Below are positions 1 through 10,621 of a DNA stretch of 64,000 nucleotides, piece by piece. The notes beneath the pieces were generated by a model. That model was not told the origin of the DNA. It was given only the letters and a program-made list of their open reading frames with translations, and did no database searches. A program made the translations under genes and the position numbers. The stretch covers positions 496,001 through 560,000 of the forward strand of contig JAACMV010000007.1 of the NCBI GenBank assembly GCA_010909725.1, in the 5' to 3' direction. Every line of letters starts with the position of its first letter. Within the stretch, counting starts at the first letter, position 1. This DNA comes from Picochlorum sp. 'celeri'. Taxonomy: Eukaryota > Chlorophyta > Trebouxiophyceae.

Positions 1-654
1 GCATACTCGATAAATCCAAAAGGGGTATAGCCCCACTTTTAATCTTCCACCCCCCTTCGCCATCATCGTTCTCTATAGCTGATGACAGTCCAGCACTGGC
101 ATGTGACAATTTCTTCTGGACATTGGTCAGCCCACTCACCATTTGCTTCTGTTCGTTACAATCATACATATCTTCTTCTTGATCCATGAATAAAGACTCT
201 TGCGCCTTCCTAACAGCCATGAGTAGAAGGTATGTGGCCAGAAAGAAATCATCTTGTGACAGAGTGGATGCGTCCTCCCTGTTGACTGCCTGCAGCACGT
301 CTGACACAAAATCTCCATGTGCTACATGCCTGTCCAAGTAACATATAGCATGTTTCCTGTCTAGTGTACCCCCTGTACAGCCGCTCTCTCGGCAACAAGC
401 TTCCCAATGGTCTCTCAGAACAGAAACGCTTGCCTGGCTACATTTGTCGCCATCAACGTACGCTCGATAGCGATTCTTCTGCATCATTAAATATTCAAAT
501 AAAATAATAACACATATTTTTCATACCAAAAGATCGGGAGAAAGTTTGTCATGACGACACCTGCAATGTGGTCAACCAACTGCCAACCCACCTCGCGACT
601 GAAGTCGTCAATGACGCGATCCACGCTTTGAGCAAGTATAGAATCCATTTTCAT
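1..654 (-). CDS. Unknown protein, 3' end cut by window edge
   Basis: I do not recognise this protein. It starts at ATG 654-652 (a second in-frame ATG is two codons on) and reads through an intron into a frame that stays open to base 1. The preferred intron is 479-591: donor GTGGGT after ...FSRE, acceptor GATGCAG, phase 0, giving DDFSRE-KNRYRAYVDG. A 35-base alternative (479-513) also keeps phase 0 but is far shorter than other introns here. The visible product has a Cys-rich patch (EACCRESGC) followed by a mainly helical, acidic stretch (QDDFFLATYLLLMAVRKAQ). There is no signal peptide or membrane segment. It is divergent from SMC1, sharing a 237-base upstream region. The intron choice and the function are uncertain. 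Confidence 0.5.
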
Positions 655-891
655 ACAAATTATATACTATTTGGAAATGCTCCGGTCGATTGTGTACACG
701 CGTGAGTCGACATCATCCATCGGAACTGGCCATCACCTCTGACATCAATATCTAAATTCCGTATGTGCTCATTTAAAAAATGCGCCCTTGGACTCGTTTC
801 AAAATTGAAATTCTCTCGTCTCCATACATGGTGAATTAAACGACGGAATCGTGTGCAGAATATATTTGTGAATAGTAATGAAAATACCAAC
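655..891. promoter_or_regulatory. Divergent intergenic region before SMC1
   Basis: This is the shared upstream region of the unknown minus-strand gene and SMC1. The only local symmetry is a short GTGTACAC palindrome near 694. I see no recognisable TATA box or other named element. Its promoter role is inferred from the divergent layout only. Confidence 0.3.
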
Positions 892-3800
892 ATGGTAGAA
901 GAGAACAGAGAAGATACAGTGGTGGATGCAACTGTAGACGTTGCCAACGGGCAGTCTGACTCTGAGGGAAGGAAGAGCGGGAGGGTCAAGGAGTTGGTCA
1001 TTCAAGACTTTAAGTCTTACAAGGGAAAAGAGGTTGTCGGCCCCTTTAAAGATTTCACGACCATCATTGGTCCGAATGGTAGTGGGAAAAGTAACCTGAT
1101 GGACGCGATTTCCTTCGTTCTTGGTGTTCGCACTGGTGTCTTGCGAGGAAATTCCTTGAGGGAATTGATATATGTGAATACGGATTCAGATGATCGGTGC
1201 GTTGCGTGAGACTATTTGGTTTGACTGTCGTGTTTCGAGGAAGAAGAGTTGTAACGCCATATGCGTCTGGTGCAGACCTGATAGAGCGGAAGTAACTCTC
1301 GTCTTTCAAACTGATGAGGGTAAGAAGGACGTTCTTTTCAGCAGAGCTATACTTCCTGTCAATGGGGGAGAGAGTTATGTGAGTCAGTACAGGTTGGATG
1401 GAAAACCTGTTACAGCAGAGGCATACAATGCCAAATTGGAGGGTTTTGGAATTCTTGTGAAGGCTAGAAATTTTCTAGTGTTTCAAGGAGATATTGAAAA
1501 CATAGCACAGATGTCCCCGAAAGACTTGGCAAATTTGTTTGAGACTATTTCTGGATCTGCAGCATACAAGAAGGAGTACCAGGAAGCTGAGGGGAAGCTC
1601 AAAGATGCCGAATCAGCAATGGCCATCGTATTTAGCAAGAGGAAGGCTATTATGGCCGAGAAAAGACAAAAGAAAGAACAGAAGACTGAGGCTGAAAAGC
1701 ATATTGCTTTGATGGAACAACTGGAGGAGATGAAAGTGAGAAAGATTCTTTGGCAGTTGTATCATCTCAGGCAAGACGAGAAGAAAGCACAAGAAGAATT
1801 AGATAAACTTAATAAGGATTTATCTGCAGCGGAGGTGGAGGCAGCAGAGTTATCGGAGGCAGTGGATCAGAAGAAGAGAAAGCATGCTAGCGTGGCCAAA
1901 GAGGCCCTTTTGATTGACAAGAAAATTAAGAAGAAGAAGGCAGAAATGGAGAAAAAGAGCCCTGAATTAATCAAGATTAAGGAACAGATTGCCCACCTTC
2001 AACGTAGGATAAAGTCTGTCTCAAAAGAGAAGGAGCTTGCTTTGTCAAAGGCCCATGAACAGTCAGAGCGGGTGGAAAACCTGAAGAATCAGGTCGCCCA
2101 ACTGCAAAATGCTCAGCAGCAAGTCGAACTTGAGATTGAAGAAAGTAGAAAGTCACAGAAAAGCTTGAGTCCTGATCTCTTGAAAGAGTATAACCGTATA
2201 AAGCAAGAATATGGATCAAGGGCATCAGCATTGGAGGCTGAAATTGCATCATTGAATGCTTCTGCCCAAGCTGATGAAGAATCTCTTAGAATTTTGGAAG
2301 ATTTCAATACCTCGATAGATAAACGCATCATGCAAGTAAAGGAAAATTTGGATGCGGATAAAGAGAATATGGAGCGAGCTCAATCTTCTCTGGAGAAGAT
2401 TGAAACAGATAGGCGCGAAGCGCTGAAACAAGTGGATGAATTGCGAGGACAACGACGAACTTTGGAAGCCAAAAAGTCACAATTAGAACGAAAGCTCGAA
2501 GAAACGGATGGAACGCTGAAGGAGGCCAAAGCAGAGACGAAACAAAGTCAAAGGGAAGAGACTATGCGCAAGCTGGTAAGTGAGCTGAAGAGAATCCATC
2601 CAACATCTGTGTACGGGATGGTGACAGATCTCGCAGACCCAACATCTGACAAATACAAGTTAGCCATGAGCGTAGTGATGGGGCGAGACATTGATTCAGT
2701 CATCGTGGATACACCAGAAACTGCAATGAAATGCATTCAAGTGGTGAAAGAGCGCCGCTTACCCCCTATGACCTTCCTTCCCGCAAATACTATACGAGTC
2801 AGGGAAATCAATCCTGCTCTCCGAGCTCTTGGAGGTACCTCAAAACTTGCGATAGATTGTCTAAAATTCAAGGATGATAGAAGTGTGAGGGCTTTCAAAT
2901 CAATCTGCGGAGATTCCTTGCTCTGCGACACGGTTGAGGAAGCCCGCCAGCTTGCATACGAAGGCTCCGCAAGGCACAAAGTTATCGCATTAGATGGAAC
3001 AGCATTTCTGAAGAATGGTCTGATCACAGGTGGAATGACAGCCGCAATGGAAGATCGTGCAAAAAAATGGGATCAAGAGAAGGTGGGCAAGCTGAAAGAG
3101 GCAAGAGCAAATGTAGCAAAGGAATTACTGTCGCTTCCACAATTACGTGACATTACTCAGCAGCTGCAAGCGACTGAGGCTAGGTCTGTCAGGCTGGAAA
3201 ATGAATATACCTATGCAATTGCTGAACTGAAGTCGCTCACCGATAAGATCAAAGAGTCAGAATCAAATATCAGAGTGCTTTCAAAGGAGAAGGCTGCAAA
3301 AGAACCTCAGGCAAACGCCCTGAAATCTCAACTACAGCAGCAGATATCAAAGATGAACGAAATTGGGGCCAAAATGGAGATGATTGCGGATAGGTGCTTC
3401 AAGGATTTTGTGCACAAGATTGGGGTTGGCTCAATAAAGGAGTACGAGGAGAAGCATCTCAAGGAAGTAGAGAGGCTGACTGAGAGGAGGGCTGCAATCA
3501 TGTCTCAATGCTCTAGAGTGCAAAATCAGTTAGAGTATGAGATGTCTATGAAAGAGAAAGACGAGATTCAGAAGACGGAGCAAAATTTAATCATGCTGAG
3601 GAAAGCTTCTAGTGAACTTGAGAAGGAGGCATCAGATTTCAACCTGTACAATACAAAGGCCAAGGAGGAACTTCTGGAAATGGGCAAGCAGTGCGATGAG
3701 CTCAAGGGGCAGCTGGGCAGTATCGATGCTGACTTACAGGAGTGGAAGGAAAAGTGTCGCAAAGCTACAGATATCCTTGCTTCCAAGAAGCGTTCAATTT

Positions 3801-4753
3801 CATCACTCGAGTCCAAAATAGAGCAGATTAAGATGTCTCTGAGTGATTCCCTCGAGGCAGCGGAGCTTGAGAATCTATCTCTACCCACAAAAGAAGGAAA
3901 GAGTAACAGATCCAAAAGAAAGAGGAGCGAGAAACAGGACAAGCCATCAGATGGAGCATTTTCAATCCCTCGGGTGGAGGATTTGGACTTTGGTTCCTTG
4001 ACAGGAGATGATCTACTCCGAGATGCGGCTTCTAGGCGTAGCAGAGAAAGCGAAATAGCTTCAGCTATCGATGAAGTCTCTAGTCAGCTCTCTGATATGG
4101 CTCCAAACTTGAAGGCTATGGAGCAATTTGAAGAAATCAAGGCGAGAGAGAAGGAACAATTAGAAGAGGTTGAGGTCAGCAAGAAAGAGCTCAAGCGCAT
4201 GGAGGATGAATACAATCGCCTCAGACAAAGACGATTTGATCTTTTCAATGCTGCTCTTAATCACATCAGTGGATGCATCGACTCAATCTACAAAGAATTA
4301 ACCAGAAGCTCATTGCACCCATCAGGGGGACAGGCATACCTGTCGCCAGAAAATGCCGAGGAGCCTTTCAATGGAGGCATTAAATTTAGTGCAATGCCAC
4401 CAACAAAGAGATTCAGAGACATGGAGCAACTCTCCGGAGGAGAGAAAACTGTTGCCGCCTTGGCCCTTCTGTTTGCAGTTCATTCGTTCCATCCCTCTCC
4501 ATTTTTTGTCCTGGATGAGATTGATGCTGCCCTGGATTCCTCAAACGTCGCGCGTGTAGCGTTGTACCTGCGATCTCAGACAAGGGCTGGAAGCGAAGGA
4601 GCATTCCAAGGTATCGTCATCTCACTAAAGGACGTGTTCTATGAAAAAGCAGATGCCCTGGTAGGTGTGTGTCGAGAACCCAAGCATGGGGCATCATCTA
4701 CCCTCACCTTTGATTTAGAGAAATTCGACCCACCCATCGGAGCTGCAATATAG
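892..4753 (+). CDS. SMC1: Structural maintenance of chromosomes protein 1 (cohesin SMC1)
   Basis: SMC1 is the ATPase that pairs with SMC3 to form the cohesin ring in the nucleus. There are two exons, 892-1196 and 1276-4753, with intron 1197-1275 (GTGCGT..GTGCAG), giving 1260 residues, normal for the family. The open frame extends upstream only to a GTG at 853, so ATG 892 is chosen. Walker A (GPNGSGKSN) lies near residue 60. Two long Lys/Glu-rich coiled coils follow, with the hinge around 545-680 (ending NGLITGGMT). The ABC signature [11 protein letters not shown] is near 1154 and Walker B ([12 protein letters not shown]) near 1178. The C-terminal end ([18 protein letters not shown]) is characteristic of SMC1 rather than of SMC2, SMC3 or SMC4. 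A TGTAA motif follows the stop at about 4780. Confidence 0.96.
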
Positions 4754-4852
4754 TGTTATGCAATTATAATGATTAAACTGTGTAATCATGAGTAGAACGG
4801 AGAGAATCGTCCCTGCCTGCATCCGGACTAGATACAGACTTTTTCTTTTAGA

Positions 4853-6598
4853 ATGAATAGCCTTCGGCATACATTCCACAGTGCTTGTATTCGTTCATAT
4901 GCTCGATGTGTGGCTAATTATAGCAGCCATGGTGTCAGTAACACAGTTTTACCCAATGATGGGTTGGAACTGTCAGACTTTTTCAAGTCACAAGCAGGTC
5001 ACGAGCGAGAACAATCTAGGCCCTCTGATGGGGATCAGACCGGTCGAAACTACTTTATAGAAACCTATGGATGTCAGATGAACGTCAATGATAGCGAGGT
5101 CGTAGGAAAACTGCTGCAAGACAAGGGGTATTCTATAGCCCCATCTGCAGAAGAGGCTGATGTTGTATTATTGAATACATGTGCGATACGCGAGAATGCG
5201 GAATCAAAAATTTGGCAAAGGCTTGGGTATTTTAAGAACTTGAAGCTTGCTAAGAAACAAAAGCGTGCTAGTCATGTCAAAAAGGATCAAATTGTAGGGG
5301 TCCTTGGATGCATGGCAGAGAGGCTGAAGCACAAGCTTCTTGAGTCAGATAAGCTCGTTGATATGGTAGTGGGTCCAGATGCATACCGAGACCTTCCCAG
5401 ATTGATTGATATCGTGTCTCCGCAGACTGAAGGATCGTATCAGAACAAAGCCATGAATGTTCAACTGAGTGCTGATGAGACCTATGCTGATGTTATTCCT
5501 GTACGGCAGGGTGGCACTAGCTCTGTGTTTCTCTCTATTATGCGTGGTTGCAATAACATGTGTTCATTTTGCGTGGTTCCATTCACGAGAGGGAGAGAGC
5601 GAAGTCGACCGATGAAGAGCATCCTAGAGGAGGTCAGATATCTCTCTGACAACGGAGTGAAGGAAGTGACTCTGCTTGGTCAGAATGTAAATAGTTATGC
5701 TGATTTCAGTGAACGGGAGAAGGAGATTTTCAAACCGGATCCTTCCAAAGACTATTTCGGGGAGAATTACGCCAAGGGCTTTACGACAGTGTACAAACCT
5801 CTGCGAGAAGGGGCAATAAATTTTGCAGAACTGTTGAGCGAAGTGGCTTCCGTGGATCCTGAGATGCGGATTCGATTCACCTCCCCTCATCCGAAAGATT
5901 TCTCAGATGATGTCATTAGCGCCATCAAGTCTCATGACAATATTTGCAAGCAGTTGCACATGCCAGCACAATCAGGGTCAACAAATGTCTTGAAAAGAAT
6001 GAATCGTGGATACTCTAGAGAGGCTTACGATGAACTAGTAGCCCACATCCGGTCCCAAATACCAGGGGTTGCCTTATCTACAGACATGATTGCAGGATTT
6101 TGCGGGGAAACTGAGGAGGATCACCAGGCTAGCGTGGATCTCATGCGATCAATCAAGTATGACTTGGGCTTTCTGTTTGCATATAGCCGAAGAGACAAGA
6201 CTCACGCTGCAAAAAAGTATATTGATGATGTCCCTGAAGACGTTAAAAAACAAAGATTACAAGAATTGATATTCGAGTACCGGCAAGGCTTGTCAGATTT
6301 GGCTTCAGATGAAGTTGGAAGGCGACATATTGTCCTTGTTGAAGGACCTGCCAGAAAATCAGAGAATCAATTGACAGGAAGAACGGACACTTTCAAACGT
6401 GTTGTTTTTAGCGACATAAAAGTTCCAAGTTCGTACTTGAATGGATCATCTGAACCTGTATCTCTACGGGCAGGTGACTATGTTGCAGTCCAGATTGTTG
6501 GTGGTGGCACAGGAGCAACCTTGAAAGGGACTCCTCTTGGCCGCACAACTATTCAGGAATTTACTGCTTTACATGGTACTACTGTACCACTTACCTAA
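4853..6598 (+). CDS. CDK5RAP1: MiaB/CDK5RAP1-type tRNA methylthiotransferase
   Basis: This is a radical-SAM enzyme that adds a methylthio group to N6-isopentenyl-adenosine 37 of tRNAs, in organelles in eukaryotes. It is a single exon of 581 residues. An N-terminal extension of about 65 residues, rich in Ser, Arg and His, looks like an organelle-targeting peptide. The UPF0004 domain follows with its three cluster cysteines (ETYGCQMN near 70, NTCAIRENAE, LGCMAERL). The radical-SAM CxxxCxxC (RGCNNMCSFCVVPFTRG) is near residue 232. The C-terminal 90 residues form the TRAM region. The 100-base gap after the SMC1 stop holds no other gene. Mitochondrial versus plastid location cannot be settled by eye. 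Confidence 0.93.
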   Translation: MNSLRHTFHSACIRSYARCVANYSSHGVSNTVLPNDGLELSDFFKSQAGHEREQSRPSDGDQTGRNYFIETYGCQMNVNDSEVVGKLLQDKGYSIAPSAEEADVVLLNTCAIRENAESKIWQRLGYFKNLKLAKKQKRASHVKKDQIVGVLGCMAERLKHKLLESDKLVDMVVGPDAYRDLPRLIDIVSPQTEGSYQNKAMNVQLSADETYADVIPVRQGGTSSVFLSIMRGCNNMCSFCVVPFTRGRERSRPMKSILEEVRYLSDNGVKEVTLLGQNVNSYADFSEREKEIFKPDPSKDYFGENYAKGFTTVYKPLREGAINFAELLSEVASVDPEMRIRFTSPHPKDFSDDVISAIKSHDNICKQLHMPAQSGSTNVLKRMNRGYSREAYDELVAHIRSQIPGVALSTDMIAGFCGETEEDHQASVDLMRSIKYDLGFLFAYSRRDKTHAAKKYIDDVPEDVKKQRLQELIFEYRQGLSDLASDEVGRRHIVLVEGPARKSENQLTGRTDTFKRVVFSDIKVPSSYLNGSSEPVSLRAGDYVAVQIVGGGTGATLKGTPLGRTTIQEFTALHGTTVPLT

Positions 6599-6658
6599 AT
6601 GAAGTGTCATCATATAATATTCAATATAATTAGAAACTTCTCATCGATGGTATGGTTG

Positions 6659-7615
6659 TCACACCATCTCCTTGATGGCGGCATTTGCTGCATCTATAGA
6701 TTCTTTTGTTGTTGCAAATGGGTTGCTGGCATGTTCTGCTAGCCGCTGATATTCGTCATCTGTCGTCGGACCATCAATCATATCTTCCTCTTGTGCTTGT
6801 TCTTCATCACAATGGGATTTGTGAGAATCATCATCATTACCATTGGCATGTTCTGTGGGACAGTCACCTCCAGTCTTTCTCTCCCACGCACTCTGGAAGG
6901 GAGGATCAAAGCTTGAAACTTCCTTGAACGACTCTCTCATACTGTGTGCAATAATCATATTTGCACTCGCATCTAGCCGCGAATCGCCTTCAAACAATGC
7001 ATTCTCTTTATATCCCACACTGGATGATCCATGGGCTGGTATCATATCCGGGATTTGATCATCGTTCTCCCTCCTTGAAAGCCCTCTCTTTTCACTGAAA
7101 TTGACTGGAAGGGGTGACTCTGGGTCTGTAACATTGGAAAGCGACGCAATGCTCCGTCTCCAACTAGGTATTGCTTCCTCACCTTGGCTCAGCGTTGATG
7201 TCCTGGTTCTCAATAACGCTGTACTCTTATCAATAGATGCTGATAGGCATCTCATAGACCCATTCTCTAGTGGTCCAGGAGGTCGCGGTTGTTGAGATGA
7301 AGATTCAGAGTTCACGCTTGATTGCTTACGCCCTCCTTCATCACTCTCCTCATTCTCTTGCCCATGTGCAAACACTGCTGACTTAATAAGACAATCCACG
7401 TCAGGAATCTCCCCCAATGCCTTATCCTTGTACCTATTTCGATATTCCATGTCATATTTCCTCTGCTTACGTCGCCGTATCCACACAAAGCATTGGCTTG
7501 AGCCAAATCCAAAGACAAAGCCCAGCAACAACAGGATAAAGATCGATGCTCCTACATTCGCACTGCCCAGGAGCGTATCAGAACCACTGCAATGGTATTG
7601 CAATAGTTTTCTCAT
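6659..7615 (-). CDS. Unknown single-pass membrane protein
   Basis: I do not recognise this 318-residue protein. A short N-terminus precedes one strong hydrophobic segment around residues 22-44 (VGASIFILLLLGFVFGFG). A basic stop-transfer patch follows (WIRRRKQRKYDMEYRNRYK). The remaining 260 residues are polar, rich in Ser, Glu and Asp and probably disordered, predicting a large cytoplasmic tail. The start ATG 7615 is well placed before the membrane segment. Upstream at about 7660 another ATG opens a different frame (MSYTSVSTTDYDE) that soon stops; a spliced alternative N-terminus cannot be excluded. The gene converges on the MiaB gene with a 60-base gap. Confidence 0.7.
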   Translation of the reverse strand: MRKLLQYHCSGSDTLLGSANVGASIFILLLLGFVFGFGSSQCFVWIRRRKQRKYDMEYRNRYKDKALGEIPDVDCLIKSAVFAHGQENEESDEGGRKQSSVNSESSSQQPRPPGPLENGSMRCLSASIDKSTALLRTRTSTLSQGEEAIPSWRRSIASLSNVTDPESPLPVNFSEKRGLSRRENDDQIPDMIPAHGSSSVGYKENALFEGDSRLDASANMIIAHSMRESFKEVSSFDPPFQSAWERKTGGDCPTEHANGNDDDSHKSHCDEEQAQEEDMIDGPTTDDEYQRLAEHASNPFATTKESIDAANAAIKEMV

Positions 7616-8157
7616 CGTAATCTGTTGTGGATACGCTGGTGTAGCTCATATCACAACCACCAACCAACGACGTTGCTCGCCTCGAAACTGTCAGACTACC
7701 AATTCACGCTTCTCTGGTGTCTAGATCTCTTCAATATTATCTAAATTATACAAGTATCAGAAAATAGGCAGAATCAAGTGTCTGAATGCGAGTGAACCCG
7801 CACAAAGCCTGTCCCTCTCTGAATACCTATCGCAAGCGTCCTCAGCAGCGTCGAAAAGAATAATTCCCCCGATCTTTCGAAAATTTGAATTCTAATTTAC
7901 ATCTTTATGGATAATTCACCGTAATTTACCATGTTGAGAGAGTATCCGACTGCAGGGATTTTCCGAGTCAACCATGGTTGACCAACCTTGATGGCTGCAG
8001 GGATGACGCTGCCTCGTACCAGTGTATATTGATATTATCAGTTGACGATGGGGTCTTATATTTCATCAGGAGCATGGGGAATGTACAACAAAATAGACTT
8101 TTACCAAGTTGAACAAGAATCTCTACAAAACATTTGGCTTGTTTGTGATTGATACAA
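7616..8157. other. Intergenic region, divergent upstream area
   Basis: This 542-base stretch separates the divergent membrane-protein and coiled-coil genes. I see no additional gene, RNA gene or repeat. A short GGTTGACCAACC near-palindrome lies at about 7974. It presumably holds both promoters. Confidence 0.5.
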
Positions 8158-9450
8158 ATGACTGTGGACAAGAGCTCTGTGGATCTCTTGGTCCAGAAGG
8201 TATCCAAATGCTTGAATCTACAGGAGAAGTATACACATGTGGATCTATCAGTTCAAGACGCCTGTATACGGAAGGAAATTTTGGCACTCGTAGAGCAAGA
8301 ATCGATTAATTGGATGACCAGTTTGGATCTTCTTGCCAAGCGAATTGATGCATCCCTGGGAGCTGTTCATGGTAAAAGGGGCAAGAAAAATAAGAGGGAA
8401 GAATTGAAAATGTCCAAGCTAGATGAATGGTATCTTGTTCAACAGCATTTGGCAAAGGAGGAGCATGAGAAGGAGAAGGAGCAAGAGAAGCAGAGGCGTC
8501 AGCACATGGTTGAATGCCAGCAGAAGAGGAAAGAGCATTTGCTGGAGGCTTCTCGCAAAAAGAAGGAGGAAAAAAGAAGGAAAAAAGAAGAATGCATTCG
8601 GCTCAAAGAAGAGGTGAGAAGGGCCAAGGAAGATGATGAGAATGCAAAACTGCAACAGAGGCTTCGGGCCAATCAACTGAAAAATGACAGGCAAGCTCAG
8701 ATAGAATTGGAGAGAGAAAAGAAGAGCATCGCAACAACCCTGAAATCCCTTGTTGATGAAAAGGAGAAGAAATCGATTGCAGATGCGTTGGAAAAAGAGC
8801 AACAGATGCGTCGTACTGCAAAGATGCAAGCTGTCAAAGACTTGGAATCTGTCTACCAGGAGAACAAACAACTGCAAAGAAAGAAGAAGGAAGAGAAAGA
8901 AGCCGAGAAAGAGGAGAGTAAACGTTGCATGGAAGAATACACGAGAATGCTCCTCAAACAAGAGGATGAGAGAAGGATGCAGTTGAAAAAGATTCAGGAA
9001 ATCCAGGACAGACAGGAAATGATTTCCATGTCAAACAGCACATGCACGAAAAGATGGATCGACGACGCCTTGGTTGAAAAACAGGCTAAAGAAAACGACA
9101 TGAAGTACATGGCGGAATCAAAAGCGAAAACAGAGAAAAAGGCAAGGGCCAACGAAGAATGCATTGAGATTCTCAACCGGCAGGTCCAAGAGAAGCTGGA
9201 GAGGCAGAAGGAGCAAGCACAGATGAAAGAGTCGGAGCGCCTCAGATTGGCAGGAATGAAAAAAGAGTCAAACATTAAGCAGCATCTAGCCATCCAAAAG
9301 GCCACGGATGCATGCATCAAGTTGAAAGAAGGCCTTGATACGCAAATCAGAGAGCAACGAAAAGCCAAAATGTCAAGGATTGGCATGAATTCAATGGAAC
9401 GAAGGCTTAATGCGAAAATTTTACGAAAAGCACTTGCACAAGAGAGATGA
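8158..9450 (+). CDS. Coiled-coil protein, Glu/Lys/Arg rich
   Basis: This protein has 430 residues and starts at ATG 8158; the frame opens upstream only with a TTG at 8149. About 90 residues of ordinary sequence (VDLLVQKVSKCLNLQEKYTH) come first. From about residue 95 to the end it is almost unbroken charged alpha-helix, such as EEHEKEKEQEKQRRQH. This pattern resembles trichoplein/TPH and MNS1/CFAP45-type ciliary filament proteins, but low-complexity helices look alike and I claim no homology. It has no introns. Its stop lies 7 bases from the stop of the convergent SLBP gene, so the two 3' UTRs must overlap. Confidence 0.75.
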   Translation: MTVDKSSVDLLVQKVSKCLNLQEKYTHVDLSVQDACIRKEILALVEQESINWMTSLDLLAKRIDASLGAVHGKRGKKNKREELKMSKLDEWYLVQQHLAKEEHEKEKEQEKQRRQHMVECQQKRKEHLLEASRKKKEEKRRKKEECIRLKEEVRRAKEDDENAKLQQRLRANQLKNDRQAQIELEREKKSIATTLKSLVDEKEKKSIADALEKEQQMRRTAKMQAVKDLESVYQENKQLQRKKKEEKEAEKEESKRCMEEYTRMLLKQEDERRMQLKKIQEIQDRQEMISMSNSTCTKRWIDDALVEKQAKENDMKYMAESKAKTEKKARANEECIEILNRQVQEKLERQKEQAQMKESERLRLAGMKKESNIKQHLAIQKATDACIKLKEGLDTQIREQRKAKMSRIGMNSMERRLNAKILRKALAQER

Positions 9451-9457
9451 GAAAATA

Positions 9458-10284
9458 TTATACAAGAATATATGCGTCCTGTTCATCCTCAGAATAGCTG
9501 ACTTGGACATCATCTGTGTCCATTGGTGTATGGCATACAACATCACTATAGGTTATTCCCCTTATTGTGGTATTGCTCTTCTGATTTCCACTACCAACCA
9601 TTGCATAGTCGTCTTCTAGGTCAGCCCACCTTCCCAACTTGAGATCAGGCAACATGGGTGACTCTGAGCACTCTTTCCCATGTTGAGGTGATGAATGGCC
9701 CCCTCTTTCTCTCTTTGCAACCACGTGAGCACTATGGAATATCCGTGGCAGTGTCCCCTTCTTCAACTTTTTGTCTTTTCCTTTCCCCACTGCCACATGC
9801 TTCCCGTTTTTTGACGCATGTGAGCCAGAATCAGTTGCAACTCCAGGAGACACATCCACGCTGGCAGACACATTTGCAGCTGACGTGTCTGGCAAATCCC
9901 AGTCATGGAGTCTCCTCCTCCATTTGCGGACCTGGCCATCAAAAGCCCTTTTACTACACTTTTGATACACATCAGGTGTTCTGGGCAGACCCTTGGATCG
10001 CTTATGTTTCGGATATTGCTCCAAATACCTCTGATACCCAATCGTGTTCTTCCCAAAGTCGATTTGACGCTGCCTTTGAGAAATACGATGAGGATCAGTC
10101 TCTCTATCCAGTTCTGTCTTTGAAGAATCTGCATAGAGTACAGTCGGTGAGAGTCAAAAATTCAAATGATGCCATTGTTAGTTCGTGAACGACCACGTCT
10201 GTGACAAAACGCACCTTCAGGCTCCTCCACCACCACGAAATCTTCACTAAAATCCTTTATATCTGATTTATCAGCACCACGCAT
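9458..10284 (-). CDS. SLBP: Histone mRNA stem-loop binding protein (SLBP)
   Basis: SLBP binds the 3' stem-loop of replication-dependent histone mRNAs and directs their processing and translation. There are two exons, 10284-10215 and 10128-9458, with intron 10129-10214 (GTGCGT..ATGCAG, containing ACTAAC, a plausible branch site). The product has 246 residues. The RNA-binding domain spans about residues 40-108 and carries the family hallmarks QRQRQIDFGKNTIGYQRYL and KWRRRLHDWDLP. The TPNK turn known from animals reads TPDV here. The C-terminal half is acidic and low in complexity, with no recognised motif. Without splicing the first half of the binding domain is lost, so the intron is well supported. 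Confidence 0.93.
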
Positions 10285-10474
10285 GATGAAATGATGTGTG
10301 TCGACGAAACAAAAGATGACAGTTCCTCAATGCCTCTAAATTTTCTAACCTGTTCTCTCTGTATCTCTCTCGGAATACTCGTAGGGCGTCAGAATTTGTT
10401 ATATAATATTATTTACAGATGAAACGGCTCCTTGCGTTGGTTCATTCATCCCCCATCGCAATGGGAGTCTGGTC

Positions 10475-10510
10475 GGTTTTTTAAATCCCTTTTTTCAACT
10501 TTAAAAAACC
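10475..10510. repeat. 11-bp inverted repeat (hairpin) between SLBP and SpoU
   Basis: Arms GGTTTTTTAAA (10475-10485) and TTTAAAAAACC (10500-10510) pair perfectly around a 14-base loop. The hairpin lies downstream of the SpoU gene and upstream of SLBP, both on the minus strand. It could be a 3'-end or transcription pause structure for SpoU; this is inference. The rest of the 10285-10621 gap shows nothing else. Confidence 0.6.
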
Positions 10511-10621
10511 ATCAGAAACCATGGCGATACGATACATGCATTCATGGCGGGATCCACACAATATCATGAGCAGTATCAGAGACTGGCCATGACACTCGTG
10601 CTACTGATGTCAATTCTGCTA

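Noticed and set aside
479..513. 35-base intron in the first gene
   Set aside because: Phase fits, but it is far shorter than other introns; the 113-base option with a GTGGGT donor is preferred.
853..891. Upstream start for SMC1 at 853
   Set aside because: The codon is GTG; ATG 892 is the first real start in frame and gives a normal N-terminus.
8419..8961. 180-residue minus-strand frame opposite the coiled-coil gene
   Set aside because: Leu/Phe-rich mirror of a Lys/Glu-rich gene; shadow frame.
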